64,000 nt of DNA. Origin: CAYMPH01 sp964529415. GTDB taxonomy: Bacteria; Spirochaetota; UBA4802; UBA5550. Location: assembly GCA_964529415.1 (NCBI GenBank), contig CAZGWD010000008.1, forward strand, positions 124,001 through 188,000, in the 5' to 3' direction. The notes below the pieces were generated by a model, which worked only from the letters and a program-made list of their open reading frames with translations, did not search any database and was not told the origin of the DNA. A program made the translations under genes and the position numbers. Numbering within the stretch: the stretch's first letter is position 1; every line of letters begins with the position of its first letter. Positions 1 to 8,662 of this stretch are shown piece after piece.

Positions 1-1233
1 AAGGTCCTGGAATAATCCATTAATAAACATCCCTGCCGGTTTATTGAAATGTGTCCGGAATGAACCGGGTAATGTTTTATTTTCAAAGTTTTTTTCTTCG
101 TAATATTTTTTGTCATTGATATCAATTGCTTCAGTCAGACCGTCCGTATATAAAATCAGCTTGCTTCCTTTTTTCAGTACAATCGTTTCATTGATAAATT
201 CTTTCTTCAAAGCTTTTAATTCCGTGTTATTCATAACTGCTAATGGTGGTGCATGGCTTTTAATATTCAGATATTCCATATTTTCATTGTTGAGAATATA
301 CGGGGGATTATGGCCTGCGCTTGAATAAATAAATTCTCTTGTGTCCGGGTTGTAGATTCCATAAAAAGCTGTTATAAAATTATCAGCGGATTGATTGATA
401 AGAATATTGTTAAGAATTTCAAGAACACTCGACGGACTGTTGTAGAAAGAAGAAAATTGAAGAATAGAACTTTTTACCATTGCAGTTATAAAGGCTGCAG
501 GGACGCCATGACCGGAAACATCACTGATAAAAATTCCTATGCTGCCATTGCCGGTAATCCGGATAAAATCAAAAAAGTCTCCTCCAACCTTCTCCATGGG
601 TTTGTACTGAAACGATATATATGCAGCAGGTGTTTTGTCCGGTATGAAGCATTTCTTGATGCTTCTTGCCATATCCAGATCATCTTCCATGATTTTATTG
701 CGTTTTTTTAATTTATCTTTTTCATTCTCCAGCTCCTCAGTCCTTTCTTTCACCTTTTTTTCCAGACCTGCATTTATATCAGCCAGTTCTTCAGTCCTTG
801 ATGCCACCTCGGACTCCAGCTCTTTTCTGTAATTGCTCAGCAGGTCGTTATATGCTTTAACTTTTACAAGCGACCGAACCCTGGCTATAAGCTCCATCCT
901 GTCAACAGGCTTTGAAATAAAATCATCGCAGCCTGATTCAATTCCCTTTATTCGATCTGATGTTTCACGCAATGCGGTAATCAGGATTATTGGAAGCAGC
1001 TTGTATGCAGGTTCAAGCCTGATTTTTCGCATAACTTCAAAACCATCCATGCCCGGCATCATGATATCCAGCAGAATCAGATCTATTTGATTGCTGGAAA
1101 GCTTATCAAGCGCTTCTTTTCCTGTTACAGCAGTAATGATGTCATAACCCTGCGGTACAAGATATGCTTCAAGAAGCTCAATGTTCTGAATCTGGTCGTC
1201 AACAATCAGGATTATTGGTTTATCTTTCATCAT
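1..1233 (-). CDS. Response regulator fused to RsbU/SpoIIE-type PP2C phosphatase (partial, C-terminus beyond window start)
   Basis: The minus strand is open from ATG-ATG at 1233/1230 to base 1. The N-terminal receiver domain (about residues 1-120) carries VDD, the phospho-acceptor in LLDIMMPGMDG and the conserved K in FISKPVD. A coiled-coil linker (about 140-200, EELADINAGLEKKVKERTEE) follows. The PP2C-like domain shows GGDFFDF and DVSGHGVPAAF, the metal-binding signatures of SpoIIE/RsbU phosphatases. Such proteins usually dephosphorylate an anti-sigma-factor antagonist when the receiver is phosphorylated. It lies 43 bp downstream of a single-domain response regulator and its kinase, so the three probably form one operon. 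The last residues are missing because the gene runs off the window. The substrate is unknown. Confidence 0.93.
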   Translation of the reverse strand, partial: MMKDKPIILIVDDQIQNIELLEAYLVPQGYDIITAVTGKEALDKLSSNQIDLILLDIMMPGMDGFEVMRKIRLEPAYKLLPIILITALRETSDRIKGIESGCDDFISKPVDRMELIARVRSLVKVKAYNDLLSNYRKELESEVASRTEELADINAGLEKKVKERTEELENEKDKLKKRNKIMEDDLDMARSIKKCFIPDKTPAAYISFQYKPMEKVGGDFFDFIRITGNGSIGIFISDVSGHGVPAAFITAMVKSSILQFSSFYNSPSSVLEILNNILINQSADNFITAFYGIYNPDTREFIYSSAGHNPPYILNNENMEYLNIKSHAPPLAVMNNTELKALKKEFINETIVLKKGSKLILYTDGLTEAIDINDKKYYEEKNFENKTLPGSFRTHFNKPAGMFINGLFQDL

Positions 1234-1276
1234 CAATCTCTATTAATTTTTTTTTAAATATTGCTTATTTGAAAAT

Positions 1277-1642
1277 TTACTTAATAAATTTTTTGATTTC
1301 TTCTGCAAAAGTGCGTGTGTTTATAGGCTTTCCAATGAATCCGCTGTTTGTTACTGTGCTTATCTCCTCTCTGCCGCCTGCCATAACTGATGCCGTAACA
1401 AAAACAATGGGAATATCACATGTCTTTTTGTCGAGACGAAGTATTCTTGCAGCTTCGATGCCGCTCAAGTCCGGAAGCCGTACATCCATCAGTATAATAT
1501 CCGGTTTTTCTTTTATGGCGATTGCAATACCAATGGAAGCATTTTCAGCTTCAAATACTTCAAATCCGGCGACCTCTAAAAGATCTTTTTCCAGCATAAG
1601 ATTTTTTCCGTCATCATCGACAACCAATGCTCTCTTTTTCAT
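1277..1642 (-). CDS. Single-domain response regulator (CheY-like)
   Basis: This is a receiver domain only, about 121 residues. It has VVDDDGK at the acidic pocket, the phospho-acceptor Asp in ILMDVRLPDLSG, a T/S switch in FVTASV and the conserved Lys in FIGKPIN. I start it at the ATG of MKKRALVVDD (1642), not at an upstream extension that would run back into the kinase gene. This ATG sits one base after the TGA of the histidine kinase (1644-1646), so translation is probably coupled. It is the likely phospho-relay partner of that kinase and may pass phosphate to the receiver-phosphatase protein downstream. Confidence 0.92.
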   Translation of the reverse strand: MKKRALVVDDDGKNLMLEKDLLEVAGFEVFEAENASIGIAIAIKEKPDIILMDVRLPDLSGIEAARILRLDKKTCDIPIVFVTASVMAGGREEISTVTNSGFIGKPINTRTFAEEIKKFIK

Positions 1643-1643
1643 G

Positions 1644-3815
1644 TCAAGCCACCCCGATGAATGAAATTGGAAGAGTAAAACGGACAGAGGTCCCTCTATC
1701 CAGCCCATCTGATTCTACAGAAAACTTTCCGCCGTGCAGTTCGGCCATCTTTTTGGAAAGCGGCAGGCCGAGACCTGTTCCCTCTGTTACTCTGGAATAG
1801 GGTGTATCAACACGGAAAAAACCTTCAAAAATTTTTTCTTTATTTTCAGATGCGATACCGATACCGGTATCCCACACAGTTATTTCTACCTCTGTTTCCA
1901 GTTTCCCGGCACGCATTCCTATTTTGCCGCCTTCAGGAGTGAATTTAACAGCGTTTGAAAGCAGATTATACATTATTTCTTTTACCTTGAGCTCATCCGC
2001 CTCAATATCCGGCAGATCATCGGCTATCTCAAGCACCATCTCAATTTTCTTTTTACTGACCATATCCGCAAACAGCATTGAAATTTCATTTAAAAGATTT
2101 TTCATTGGCAGGCTGGATAATGTCAGCTTCATCTTTCCAGCTTCAACTTTTGCCATATCGAGTATCTGGTTTATCAGCAAGAGCAGGTGTTTTCCGCTTG
2201 TTAAAACATTATTAACATATTTTTTCTGTTTATCATTAAGCGGCCCGAACGTTTCGTCTGATAAAACCTCAGAAAAACCATTAATCGAATTAAGCGGGGT
2301 CCTGAGCTCATGCGACATGTTGGCCAGAAATTCCGACTTGGCGCGGGCTGCTCTTTTTAATTCCGCAGCCAGATCATTTAATTCGTCATGGGCTTTTTCC
2401 AGCCCGGCTTCTATTTCCTTGCGCTCGGTGATGTCCTCGATTGCGAGGAGGATTGTCCGTTCTTTGCCTGATACTCTTTGAATCTGCCGGGCATTCAAAA
2501 GCATTATGCGCTTGCCTATGGTTGTAAAATCGTGCTCAACTTCGTAGTTGTCAAAAGTAGCCTTTTGAGGCAGGATTGTTTCAAGCAGTTCCCTGAGTTT
2601 AGGTATATTCCACTGTTTGTTACCAAGATCATAAATAAGCTGCCCTACAGTTTCTTCAGGTTTTACCTTAAAGAATTCATAGAAGGAGCGGCTGGCAGTG
2701 ACAACTCTTAAATCCTGATCCATAGAAATCAGAGGTTCACGTACAGTGTTGATGACGCTTTCTGCGAATTCACTGATTTCATCTGCAGTCTTTTTAATAA
2801 CTTCCAGTTCTTTACGGGTTTTTTCCAGCCCGTTTTCTATCTCCCTGCGTTCGGTGATGTCCTCTATAGCAAGAAGGATTATCCGTTCTTTGCCTGACAT
2901 CCTCTGAATCTGCCTGGCGTTTAAAAGCATTATTCGCCTGCCAATGGTTGTAAAATCGTGTTCAACTTCATAGTTGTCAAAGCTTGCTTTTTGAGGCAGG
3001 ATGGTTTCCAGGAGTTCCCGCAGCTTAGGAATGTTCCACTGTTTATTTCCCAGATCATAAATAAGCTGCCCTACAGTTTCTTCGGGTTTTACCTTAAAGA
3101 CTTCATAGAAGGAACGGCTTACAGTGACTACCCTTAAATCCTGATCAAGTGAGATCAATGGTTCACGCACTGTATTGATGATGCTCTCGGCATATTCACG
3201 GGATTCATCTTCTGATATTTTAGTAACTTCCAGTTCTTTACGGGTTTTTTCCAGCCCGTTTTCTATTTCCCTGCGTTCGGAGATGTCTTCAATTGCAAGG
3301 AGTATTATCCTTTCTTTCCCCATCACTCTTTGAATCTGTCTTGCATTTAAAAGCATTATGCGTTTGCCGATAGTGGCAAAATCGTGCTCAACTTCATAGT
3401 TGTCAAAGGTGGCTTTCTGCGGAAGTATGGTTTCCAGCAGTTCACGCAGCTTGGGGATGTCCCACTGCTTATTTCCAAGGTCGTAGATAAGCTGCCCAAC
3501 AGTCTCTTTGGGGTTAACTTTAAAGACTTCATAGAAGGATCTGCTGGCTGTGACCACCCTTAAATCCTGGTCCAGTACGATTAATGGTTCACGCACAGTG
3601 TCAATAATACTTTCGGAGTATTCGCGCGCTTCATCTTCAATCATTTTAATTGATTCAAGCTCTTTATAATAGGCCTTTTTCATGTCTCCGGCGGATGCGC
3701 CAATGCCCATTATAGGTGGTTCAGCTTTTGTAGTACCTTTTATTTTTGTTTCCAGGCAGGGTTTTGTATCTGTCAAAACAGTTTTTTTGCTTGCAGGCTG
3801 ATTTTTATTTTTCAT
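1644..3815 (-). CDS. Soluble sensor histidine kinase with three near-identical PAS domains
   Basis: About 723 residues with no membrane segment. After a roughly 60-residue basic N-terminus come three PAS modules, each containing REPLI, LDQDLRVVT-like and VGQLIYDLGNKQW motifs and ending in ILLAIEDI(S/T)ER. A HisKA domain (FLANMSHELRTPLNS, phospho-His) and a HATPase domain (DTGIGI, GTGLGLPLSKKM) follow. The start is the ATG at 3815, preceded by AGGGAACAA; a GTG at 3830 is in frame but less likely. The PAS modules repeat with an exact DNA period of 426 bp (142 codons). The C-terminus is one base from the response regulator start. Ligand or signal is unknown; PAS triplication suggests avidity or a long signal-transmitting rod. 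Confidence 0.93.
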   Translation of the reverse strand: MKNKNQPASKKTVLTDTKPCLETKIKGTTKAEPPIMGIGASAGDMKKAYYKELESIKMIEDEAREYSESIIDTVREPLIVLDQDLRVVTASRSFYEVFKVNPKETVGQLIYDLGNKQWDIPKLRELLETILPQKATFDNYEVEHDFATIGKRIMLLNARQIQRVMGKERIILLAIEDISERREIENGLEKTRKELEVTKISEDESREYAESIINTVREPLISLDQDLRVVTVSRSFYEVFKVKPEETVGQLIYDLGNKQWNIPKLRELLETILPQKASFDNYEVEHDFTTIGRRIMLLNARQIQRMSGKERIILLAIEDITERREIENGLEKTRKELEVIKKTADEISEFAESVINTVREPLISMDQDLRVVTASRSFYEFFKVKPEETVGQLIYDLGNKQWNIPKLRELLETILPQKATFDNYEVEHDFTTIGKRIMLLNARQIQRVSGKERTILLAIEDITERKEIEAGLEKAHDELNDLAAELKRAARAKSEFLANMSHELRTPLNSINGFSEVLSDETFGPLNDKQKKYVNNVLTSGKHLLLLINQILDMAKVEAGKMKLTLSSLPMKNLLNEISMLFADMVSKKKIEMVLEIADDLPDIEADELKVKEIMYNLLSNAVKFTPEGGKIGMRAGKLETEVEITVWDTGIGIASENKEKIFEGFFRVDTPYSRVTEGTGLGLPLSKKMAELHGGKFSVESDGLDRGTSVRFTLPISFIGVA
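2421..3660 (-). repeat. Three tandem copies of a 426-bp PAS-coding unit inside the kinase gene
   Basis: The segment GCG(C/T)TCGG(T/A)GATGTC, read on the plus strand, recurs at 2421, 2847 and 3273, exactly 426 bp apart each time. The copies agree along most of their length both at DNA and protein level, including synonymous sites. This points to recent duplication or ongoing homogenisation. Confidence 0.9.
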
Positions 3816-3876
3816 TTGTTCCCTATTCACTTATCTTCTATTTTATAATATACATTTAGCAACCTCTTTGAAATAA

Positions 3877-5046
3877 TTATACAGATCGATTTACAATTAC
3901 AACATGGCTGACAGCTGCACCATTATCATTCTTTGTGAAAGCAGCATTAAGATATGCAGGAAATATTGTTCCGTCAGAACGCTTAATCCTGACTTCGCAA
4001 GATTGCATTTTGTGTGTATTCTGTATTTTTTTGCGGTATAGATAAAATATATCCTGATCTTCCTCTAATATAAAATCAGTCAATGGTTTACCTGCCAAAT
4101 CAAGTACCCCTAAACACATCTGGTCAATAGCAGTAAGATTGGCCTTCAGTATGATACCTTTTTCACTGACAGTTAAATAAATAGCCGGAGCCAGATTATA
4201 TAAATCAATATACTTTTCTTTCGATGCTTCGAGTTCTTCCAGCTTGTTGCAAAAATCATCATTCTGCATTTTTATTTCAATCTGATGCGTATGCAGGTCT
4301 TCTTCAGTTTGTATTTGCTCGGTTATGTCTTTTGTGAAACCAAGAAAACGATTAGCAGTGAGTTTTACAGCATCTACTGACCACCAGCGTGTTGAACCAT
4401 TTTTATGCTTGAATTGCATATCTCCTTTTGATGCACCTGTTTCCAGCAATGTTTTAAATTGATCTAATCCAATATCTGAAGCTCCATCCGGCAGCAGATC
4501 AGGAATGGATAATAGTGTTAATTCTTCTTTGTTATATCCGGTGATTGAACAGGCAGCTTTGTTTACTTCCATGTAATGCCCTGTTTCATCAATAACAAAT
4601 ACGCCGTCTGGGGCATTTTCAACATAGCTGCGGTATTTTTCTTCGCTTTCGGCTATTTTTTCAAATGCATTAAAAAGTTTAAATGCCATTTTTATTGATG
4701 CATCGAGAACGGTACTTCCGGTATTTTTAACCACATATCCATAAGATGTAATCTTTTCAGTTTTTTCTACAATATCAGGTTCAGTGTGGCTTGACAGAAA
4801 AACTACCGGGATATTTTGTGTTTTTAAAATTATTAAAGCAGCTTCAGTTCCGTCTATCCCGTTACCAAGGTCTATATCCATGAGAATTAGATTTATATTT
4901 TTATTAATTATAGCAGAATCAACAGCGTTCTGACCGGAATTGGCTGTAATAACATTATATCCGAATTTAAGTAAAGTTTTAGCTGTAACTACCGATGTAA
5001 TAGTTTCATCTTCAACAAGGAGTATTGTTTTAATTTGATTATTCAT
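3877..5046 (-). CDS. Receiver-PAS-PAS protein without a recognisable output domain
   Basis: About 389 residues. The receiver domain (about 1-125) has VEDE, the acceptor Asp in LMDIDLGNG, SSH at the switch position, and VVKNTG in place of the usual KP loop. Two PAS domains follow: the first with YVENAPDGVFVIDETG and FTKDITEQ, the second with NLAPAIYLTVSEKG and a C-terminal SHVVIVNRSV. There is no kinase, GGDEF, EAL or DNA-binding domain, and the frame closes with a stop directly after the second PAS. I start at the ATG of MNNQIKTIL, preceded by AAGAAGAGAG; a longer TTG-initiated frame to 5100 is less likely. It may be a connector protein, or the remnant of a longer kinase. Confidence 0.87.
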   Translation of the reverse strand: MNNQIKTILLVEDETITSVVTAKTLLKFGYNVITANSGQNAVDSAIINKNINLILMDIDLGNGIDGTEAALIILKTQNIPVVFLSSHTEPDIVEKTEKITSYGYVVKNTGSTVLDASIKMAFKLFNAFEKIAESEEKYRSYVENAPDGVFVIDETGHYMEVNKAACSITGYNKEELTLLSIPDLLPDGASDIGLDQFKTLLETGASKGDMQFKHKNGSTRWWSVDAVKLTANRFLGFTKDITEQIQTEEDLHTHQIEIKMQNDDFCNKLEELEASKEKYIDLYNLAPAIYLTVSEKGIILKANLTAIDQMCLGVLDLAGKPLTDFILEEDQDIFYLYRKKIQNTHKMQSCEVRIKRSDGTIFPAYLNAAFTKNDNGAAVSHVVIVNRSV

Positions 5047-5191
5047 CTCTCTTCTTATAGAATACCGGATTAAGAAGAGGAAGTCATTAAATAAATTCAA
5101 TATATGGTGAATTGTTGATTAATAAGTTATAAAAAATAGAAAATTTAAGATATATCCCTCAAAATTGAATAAATCAGGAAGTTGATTCATT

Positions 5192-7747
5192 TTAAATTAC
5201 AACTTTATCCCTGCCGGTTTTTTTTGCTTCATAAAGCCTTTCATCTGCTTTGCCGATTATATTTTCAAATGAAATGTTTTCAATGCTGAATTCCATATTG
5301 TCTGATATTCCGCAGCTGAAAGTGAATCTTATTTCTATATTTTTGAAAATGAAAGTTTTATTTCTGACAATATTCTGAATGCGCTCCATATTCAATTTAG
5401 TCTGTTCCCTGTTTGAATTCATTGTAACAATAATGAATTCCTCTCCGCCATAACGGCCGAGCAGATCGTAGGGCCTTAAATTATCGCTTATTATCCGGGT
5501 GAATTCTTTCAGTATGAAATCACCAGCCTGATGTCCGTGCCTGTCATTGATTTTTTTAAAATGGTCGAGATCAACAATGGAAATTGTAAAAATTTTATTT
5601 TCTCTTAAAAATTCCACGATAATAATTTCAAGCCTTTCAAAAATATATCTTCTGTTGTATGTATCTGTCAGCGGATCTCTGATGGAAATTTCTTTTATTT
5701 TTTCTTCAGCAAGTTTGCGTTCAGTGATATCCTGATGTGTCCCCTGCATCAGCAGTGGTTTGCCGTCATCACTCCGGAAAGTAACCTTTCCCCGGTCAAG
5801 AACCCATACCCAGGTGCCGTTTTTGTGCTTTATTCTCATTTCAAAGTCAAGATAGTCGAGCTCATCATGGAAATGCTTTTTCAGCAATTCATTGCACCTT
5901 GCAAGATCTTCCGGGTAAATGAATTCAGCCCAGCTTTCTATTGATAAAGGAGTAATTTCTTCAAGCGTGTATCCTATAATCTCGGCCCATCGGTTATTGA
6001 TCAGTATTTCACCCCTTGGAATATTCCATTCCCACGTTCCGGCGTTGGTTCCCCTGATGATGCCTGCCAGACGCTGTTCGCTGTTCCGCAACTCCAGGGT
6101 ACGTTCCTGTACGCGCTGATCAAGTGATTCGTTTATCTGACGCACTTCATTAAATTTTAAAGTCAGCGAATCTGCCATATGCCTGAAATTGCTTATTAGG
6201 TCGTTTGTATCTTTTATGCTGGTTTCAGGCCAGACAATTTCGCTGTTGCCTGATGCCAGCTTGAGTGGGAGATCTCGTGTGACAAGACGCAGTTTTTCAA
6301 TTGTAGCAACAATTCTGCGGCTTAAAAATTCTGCAAGGGCCAGCGCAATTACAAGAATAAGCAGGAGCAGTATCAGTTTGTTGGAATAGCTATTATATAG
6401 CTTTTTCTGAAAAGGAGCTACCGGCTGTTCCAGAATAAGTTTCCATTCAGCAAGATCGCCTATTGATGTTTCGGATACATAGAATGATTTCAGCCATCGC
6501 TCTGAAGTTGGAGTATTGGAAAGCAGCGCAGGTACCCACTGGCTGATGCCTGTATCAAGATTATTAAGAGTGCCTTTGCCGCGTGCAAAATGAGACATTT
6601 CCTTCTGATCTTTGCGGTTTGTCATAATCACGTTTCCGTTTTTATCAATCAGAGTGTAGAGCATTGCATTCTGATCCGAGCTTTTTTCAAGCTGCTCCCG
6701 GATCTGTTCAAGACCGAGCACTCCGAAAACGTAACCGCTGTATTTCCCTTGAATGACAACAGGAGCAAGCATAGCTACAAGCGGTTTGGGCTTGTCAAAT
6801 TTGCCTAAAACCACTTCCGAGAGCATTGGCTTCAAAGTCTGTCTAAGCTTCTGGATATACGGGCGGTCTGCGAAGTTTTTCCCCAGGTTGTTCTGTCCGA
6901 GTTCATCTATGAGCGGGAAGATTGCAGTGGTTATAGCATCTTTGTCCTGAAGTCCGATATAAATCAGATTTACATCGGACTTTTTTGCCTGCTCCAGATA
7001 AGGCTGCATTTCGATTGGAGATCTCGATGACGACATCACAGCCAGATTGATTATTGCAGACTTTCTGTTTATCACCCATCTCTCAAGAGTGTTTGTAAGG
7101 CGTCTGTTGTTCTGGATCAGCGAGGTGCGTATCTGGAGCTCCGTTTCAATAAAATCAGCTCTGCTTCCTGCTGCAAGCATTATCAGCGCAGAAATTAAAA
7201 CAAATAAAGTCAGCATATTGTATATTATTTCACGGAATGATATCAGTGGTGTGCGGGTTCTGAGAGCAATAAAAGTATATATCAGACGTGCGATCAGTGC
7301 ATTGACAATGCCGTTTACAGACATTATGGTCATTGCAATATAGGTGTTGCTGAATGGAGTCTTCATTACAAAGAGATAAAAAATAAAAGTCAGGGGCATT
7401 CCTATCAGAAACCAGTAGAGCGTATCAGCAAGCACCAGTCCCATCTTTCGGCGGTTTATAAGCCAGCTGACAGCAGTTACTTCCGCTGTAAGAATAATTA
7501 CTGCATACGGGTGATTCCAGAGGATGTATGTTGAACATGCAATAACTGCAGCAGAAGAAACGCCACGGACTGATCCCAGATACTGCAGAGCAAGCATTGC
7601 AAAAATGCTGCCGAATATGAATTCTATATTAAGAAAAATGGAAAAATTAAAATAATTTCCTGCAATTCCCGCTGCTATAAGAACAAGAAATAACGGGATA
7701 CTGTATTTTTTAATGAAGGGATTGTTTTCCATCAGAGCATTTTTCAT
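5192..7747 (-). CDS. Membrane-bound diguanylate cyclase (TM sensor, Cache-like, HAMP, PAS, GGDEF)
   Basis: 851 residues. About six membrane helices occupy residues 12-190 (MASE-like), then a periplasmic segment to about 455, resembling a Cache sensor. A further helix (LILLLLILVIALALAEF) leads to a HAMP/coiled region, a PAS domain (WEWNIPRGEILINNRW ... GTHQDITERK) and a GGDEF domain at about 690-851. The active site reads GGEEF, so c-di-GMP synthesis is expected. RPYD lies five residues upstream, matching the RxxD inhibitory site and suggesting product feedback. The start codon follows GGAAAAACC. It is a single gene, separated by about 145 bp from the receiver-PAS-PAS gene. Confidence 0.92.
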   Translation of the reverse strand: MKNALMENNPFIKKYSIPLFLVLIAAGIAGNYFNFSIFLNIEFIFGSIFAMLALQYLGSVRGVSSAAVIACSTYILWNHPYAVIILTAEVTAVSWLINRRKMGLVLADTLYWFLIGMPLTFIFYLFVMKTPFSNTYIAMTIMSVNGIVNALIARLIYTFIALRTRTPLISFREIIYNMLTLFVLISALIMLAAGSRADFIETELQIRTSLIQNNRRLTNTLERWVINRKSAIINLAVMSSSRSPIEMQPYLEQAKKSDVNLIYIGLQDKDAITTAIFPLIDELGQNNLGKNFADRPYIQKLRQTLKPMLSEVVLGKFDKPKPLVAMLAPVVIQGKYSGYVFGVLGLEQIREQLEKSSDQNAMLYTLIDKNGNVIMTNRKDQKEMSHFARGKGTLNNLDTGISQWVPALLSNTPTSERWLKSFYVSETSIGDLAEWKLILEQPVAPFQKKLYNSYSNKLILLLLILVIALALAEFLSRRIVATIEKLRLVTRDLPLKLASGNSEIVWPETSIKDTNDLISNFRHMADSLTLKFNEVRQINESLDQRVQERTLELRNSEQRLAGIIRGTNAGTWEWNIPRGEILINNRWAEIIGYTLEEITPLSIESWAEFIYPEDLARCNELLKKHFHDELDYLDFEMRIKHKNGTWVWVLDRGKVTFRSDDGKPLLMQGTHQDITERKLAEEKIKEISIRDPLTDTYNRRYIFERLEIIIVEFLRENKIFTISIVDLDHFKKINDRHGHQAGDFILKEFTRIISDNLRPYDLLGRYGGEEFIIVTMNSNREQTKLNMERIQNIVRNKTFIFKNIEIRFTFSCGISDNMEFSIENISFENIIGKADERLYEAKKTGRDKVVI

Positions 7748-8061
7748 GGTTTTTCCGTATCTTTATATAAATGTATTATCTGGTGAACATTAGTATACAG
7801 GTGTAAGATTTTTGCAATAATTTTGTTTAAAGGATTTTAAAACCAGACCTGAGATATCTGAACCGCAGATAAAGGCGCAGATAAGGAAAGATAGCACAGA
7901 TGAAGGTGGACTTAAATAAAAGCATTAGTTTTTTATCAGCAGTGTTTATTTTATGCAGCAGGTAGACTTAATAATTTTGCTAACCTTAATTAAAATTTAT
8001 TTTATAAAAATCTGGAATATGTATTGACATATGGCTATAAATATGTATATATTTTAAATAT
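7748..8061. other. Intergenic region without a gene
   Basis: AT-rich. Around 7857-7905 there are several imperfect GCAGATA words (CGCAGATAAAGGCGCAGATAAGG), a low-complexity pattern with no hairpin or ORF. The right end carries the promoter of the toxin-antitoxin pair. Nothing else is seen. Confidence 0.5.
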
Positions 8062-8063
8062 AT
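8024..8063 (+). promoter_or_regulatory. Promoter and candidate operator of the BrnT/BrnA-like pair
   Basis: TTGACA at 8024-8029 is followed 16-18 bp later by TATATA/TATATT (8046-8053). A perfect inverted repeat, ATATATTT-T-AAATATAT (8047-8063), overlaps the -10 element and the toxin ATG at 8062. This fits autorepression by the antitoxin-toxin complex. The leader would be almost absent, and no Shine-Dalgarno site is seen. Confidence 0.6.
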
Positions 8064-8331
8064 GGAATTCGAATGGGATGAAAACAAAAATAAAGAAAAC
8101 ATATCAAAACATGGGGTGTCTTTTATTGAAGCTCAGGAAGCGTTTTTTGATGAAAAAAGAATTATAGCAGTTGATGTAAACCATAGTACTTTAAAAGAAA
8201 AAAGGTATTTTTGTTTCGGGAAAATTAATGATAAAATCATCACAGTACGTTTCACCATGAGATTAAATATAATTAGAATTTTTGGTGCTGGTTACTGGAG
8301 AGAGGGAAAAAACAAATATGAACAGAAATAA
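8062..8331 (+). CDS. brnT: BrnT-family toxin (RelE-like ribonuclease)
   Basis: 89 residues with the family opening EFEWDENKNKENISKHGVSF, the central EERxxFG-like stretch (EKRYFCFGKIND) and the basic/aromatic end RIIFGAGYWRE-like (IRIFGAGYWREGKNKYEQ). BrnT toxins are ribonucleases that inhibit translation and are held inactive by the downstream antitoxin. It overlaps the antitoxin start by 14 bp. The assignment rests on family pattern; activity is not shown. Confidence 0.85.
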   Translation: MEFEWDENKNKENISKHGVSFIEAQEAFFDEKRIIAVDVNHSTLKEKRYFCFGKINDKIITVRFTMRLNIIRIFGAGYWREGKNKYEQK

Positions 8332-8572
8332 TTTTAAAACAGCTCCTGATAAAATTTCAAAAGCCATTCTTTCTTCTGTAATAGTCGAAGATTTTCTTCC
8401 GCCACCAGAAAAATTGGTTCGAAAAGAGGAAAATTTAAAAATTACAATATCACTTAGCAAATCAAGTGTAGGTTTTTTTAAAGAGAAAGCAAAAAAAATT
8501 GGAATTCCTTACCAAACAATAATTAAAACTGTACTTGATAAATATTCATCTCATTATCAGAACTTAAAATAA
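8318..8572 (+). CDS. BrnA/CopG-like antitoxin
   Basis: 84 residues from the ATG of MNRNNFKTAPDKI, preceded by GGAGAGAGGG. The C-terminal half (LKITISLSKSSVGFFKEKAKKIGIPYQTII, in pieces) looks like a ribbon-helix-helix DNA-binding fold, as in BrnA and CopG antitoxins. The N-terminal half would wrap the toxin. It overlaps the toxin gene by 14 bp, the usual toxin-first order of brnTA. It is probably the autorepressor acting at the palindrome at 8047-8063. Confidence 0.78.
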   Translation: MNRNNFKTAPDKISKAILSSVIVEDFLPPPEKLVRKEENLKITISLSKSSVGFFKEKAKKIGIPYQTIIKTVLDKYSSHYQNLK

Positions 8573-8662
8573 AAAAATTAGATCCTTGTCATCAACATCA
8601 TCCTTATCTGCGATAATACTTCGATATCGCTCAGCACAAGCCTGCGGTCAGACAGAGCAATC

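Noticed and set aside
391..711. Plus-strand ORFs opposite the phosphatase gene (110-1090)
   Set aside because: They are antisense shadows of a clear receiver-phosphatase frame, with no ribosome sites or family resemblance.
7857..7905. CRISPR-like short repeats (GCAGATA words)
   Set aside because: Too short, irregular and without spacers of constant size.
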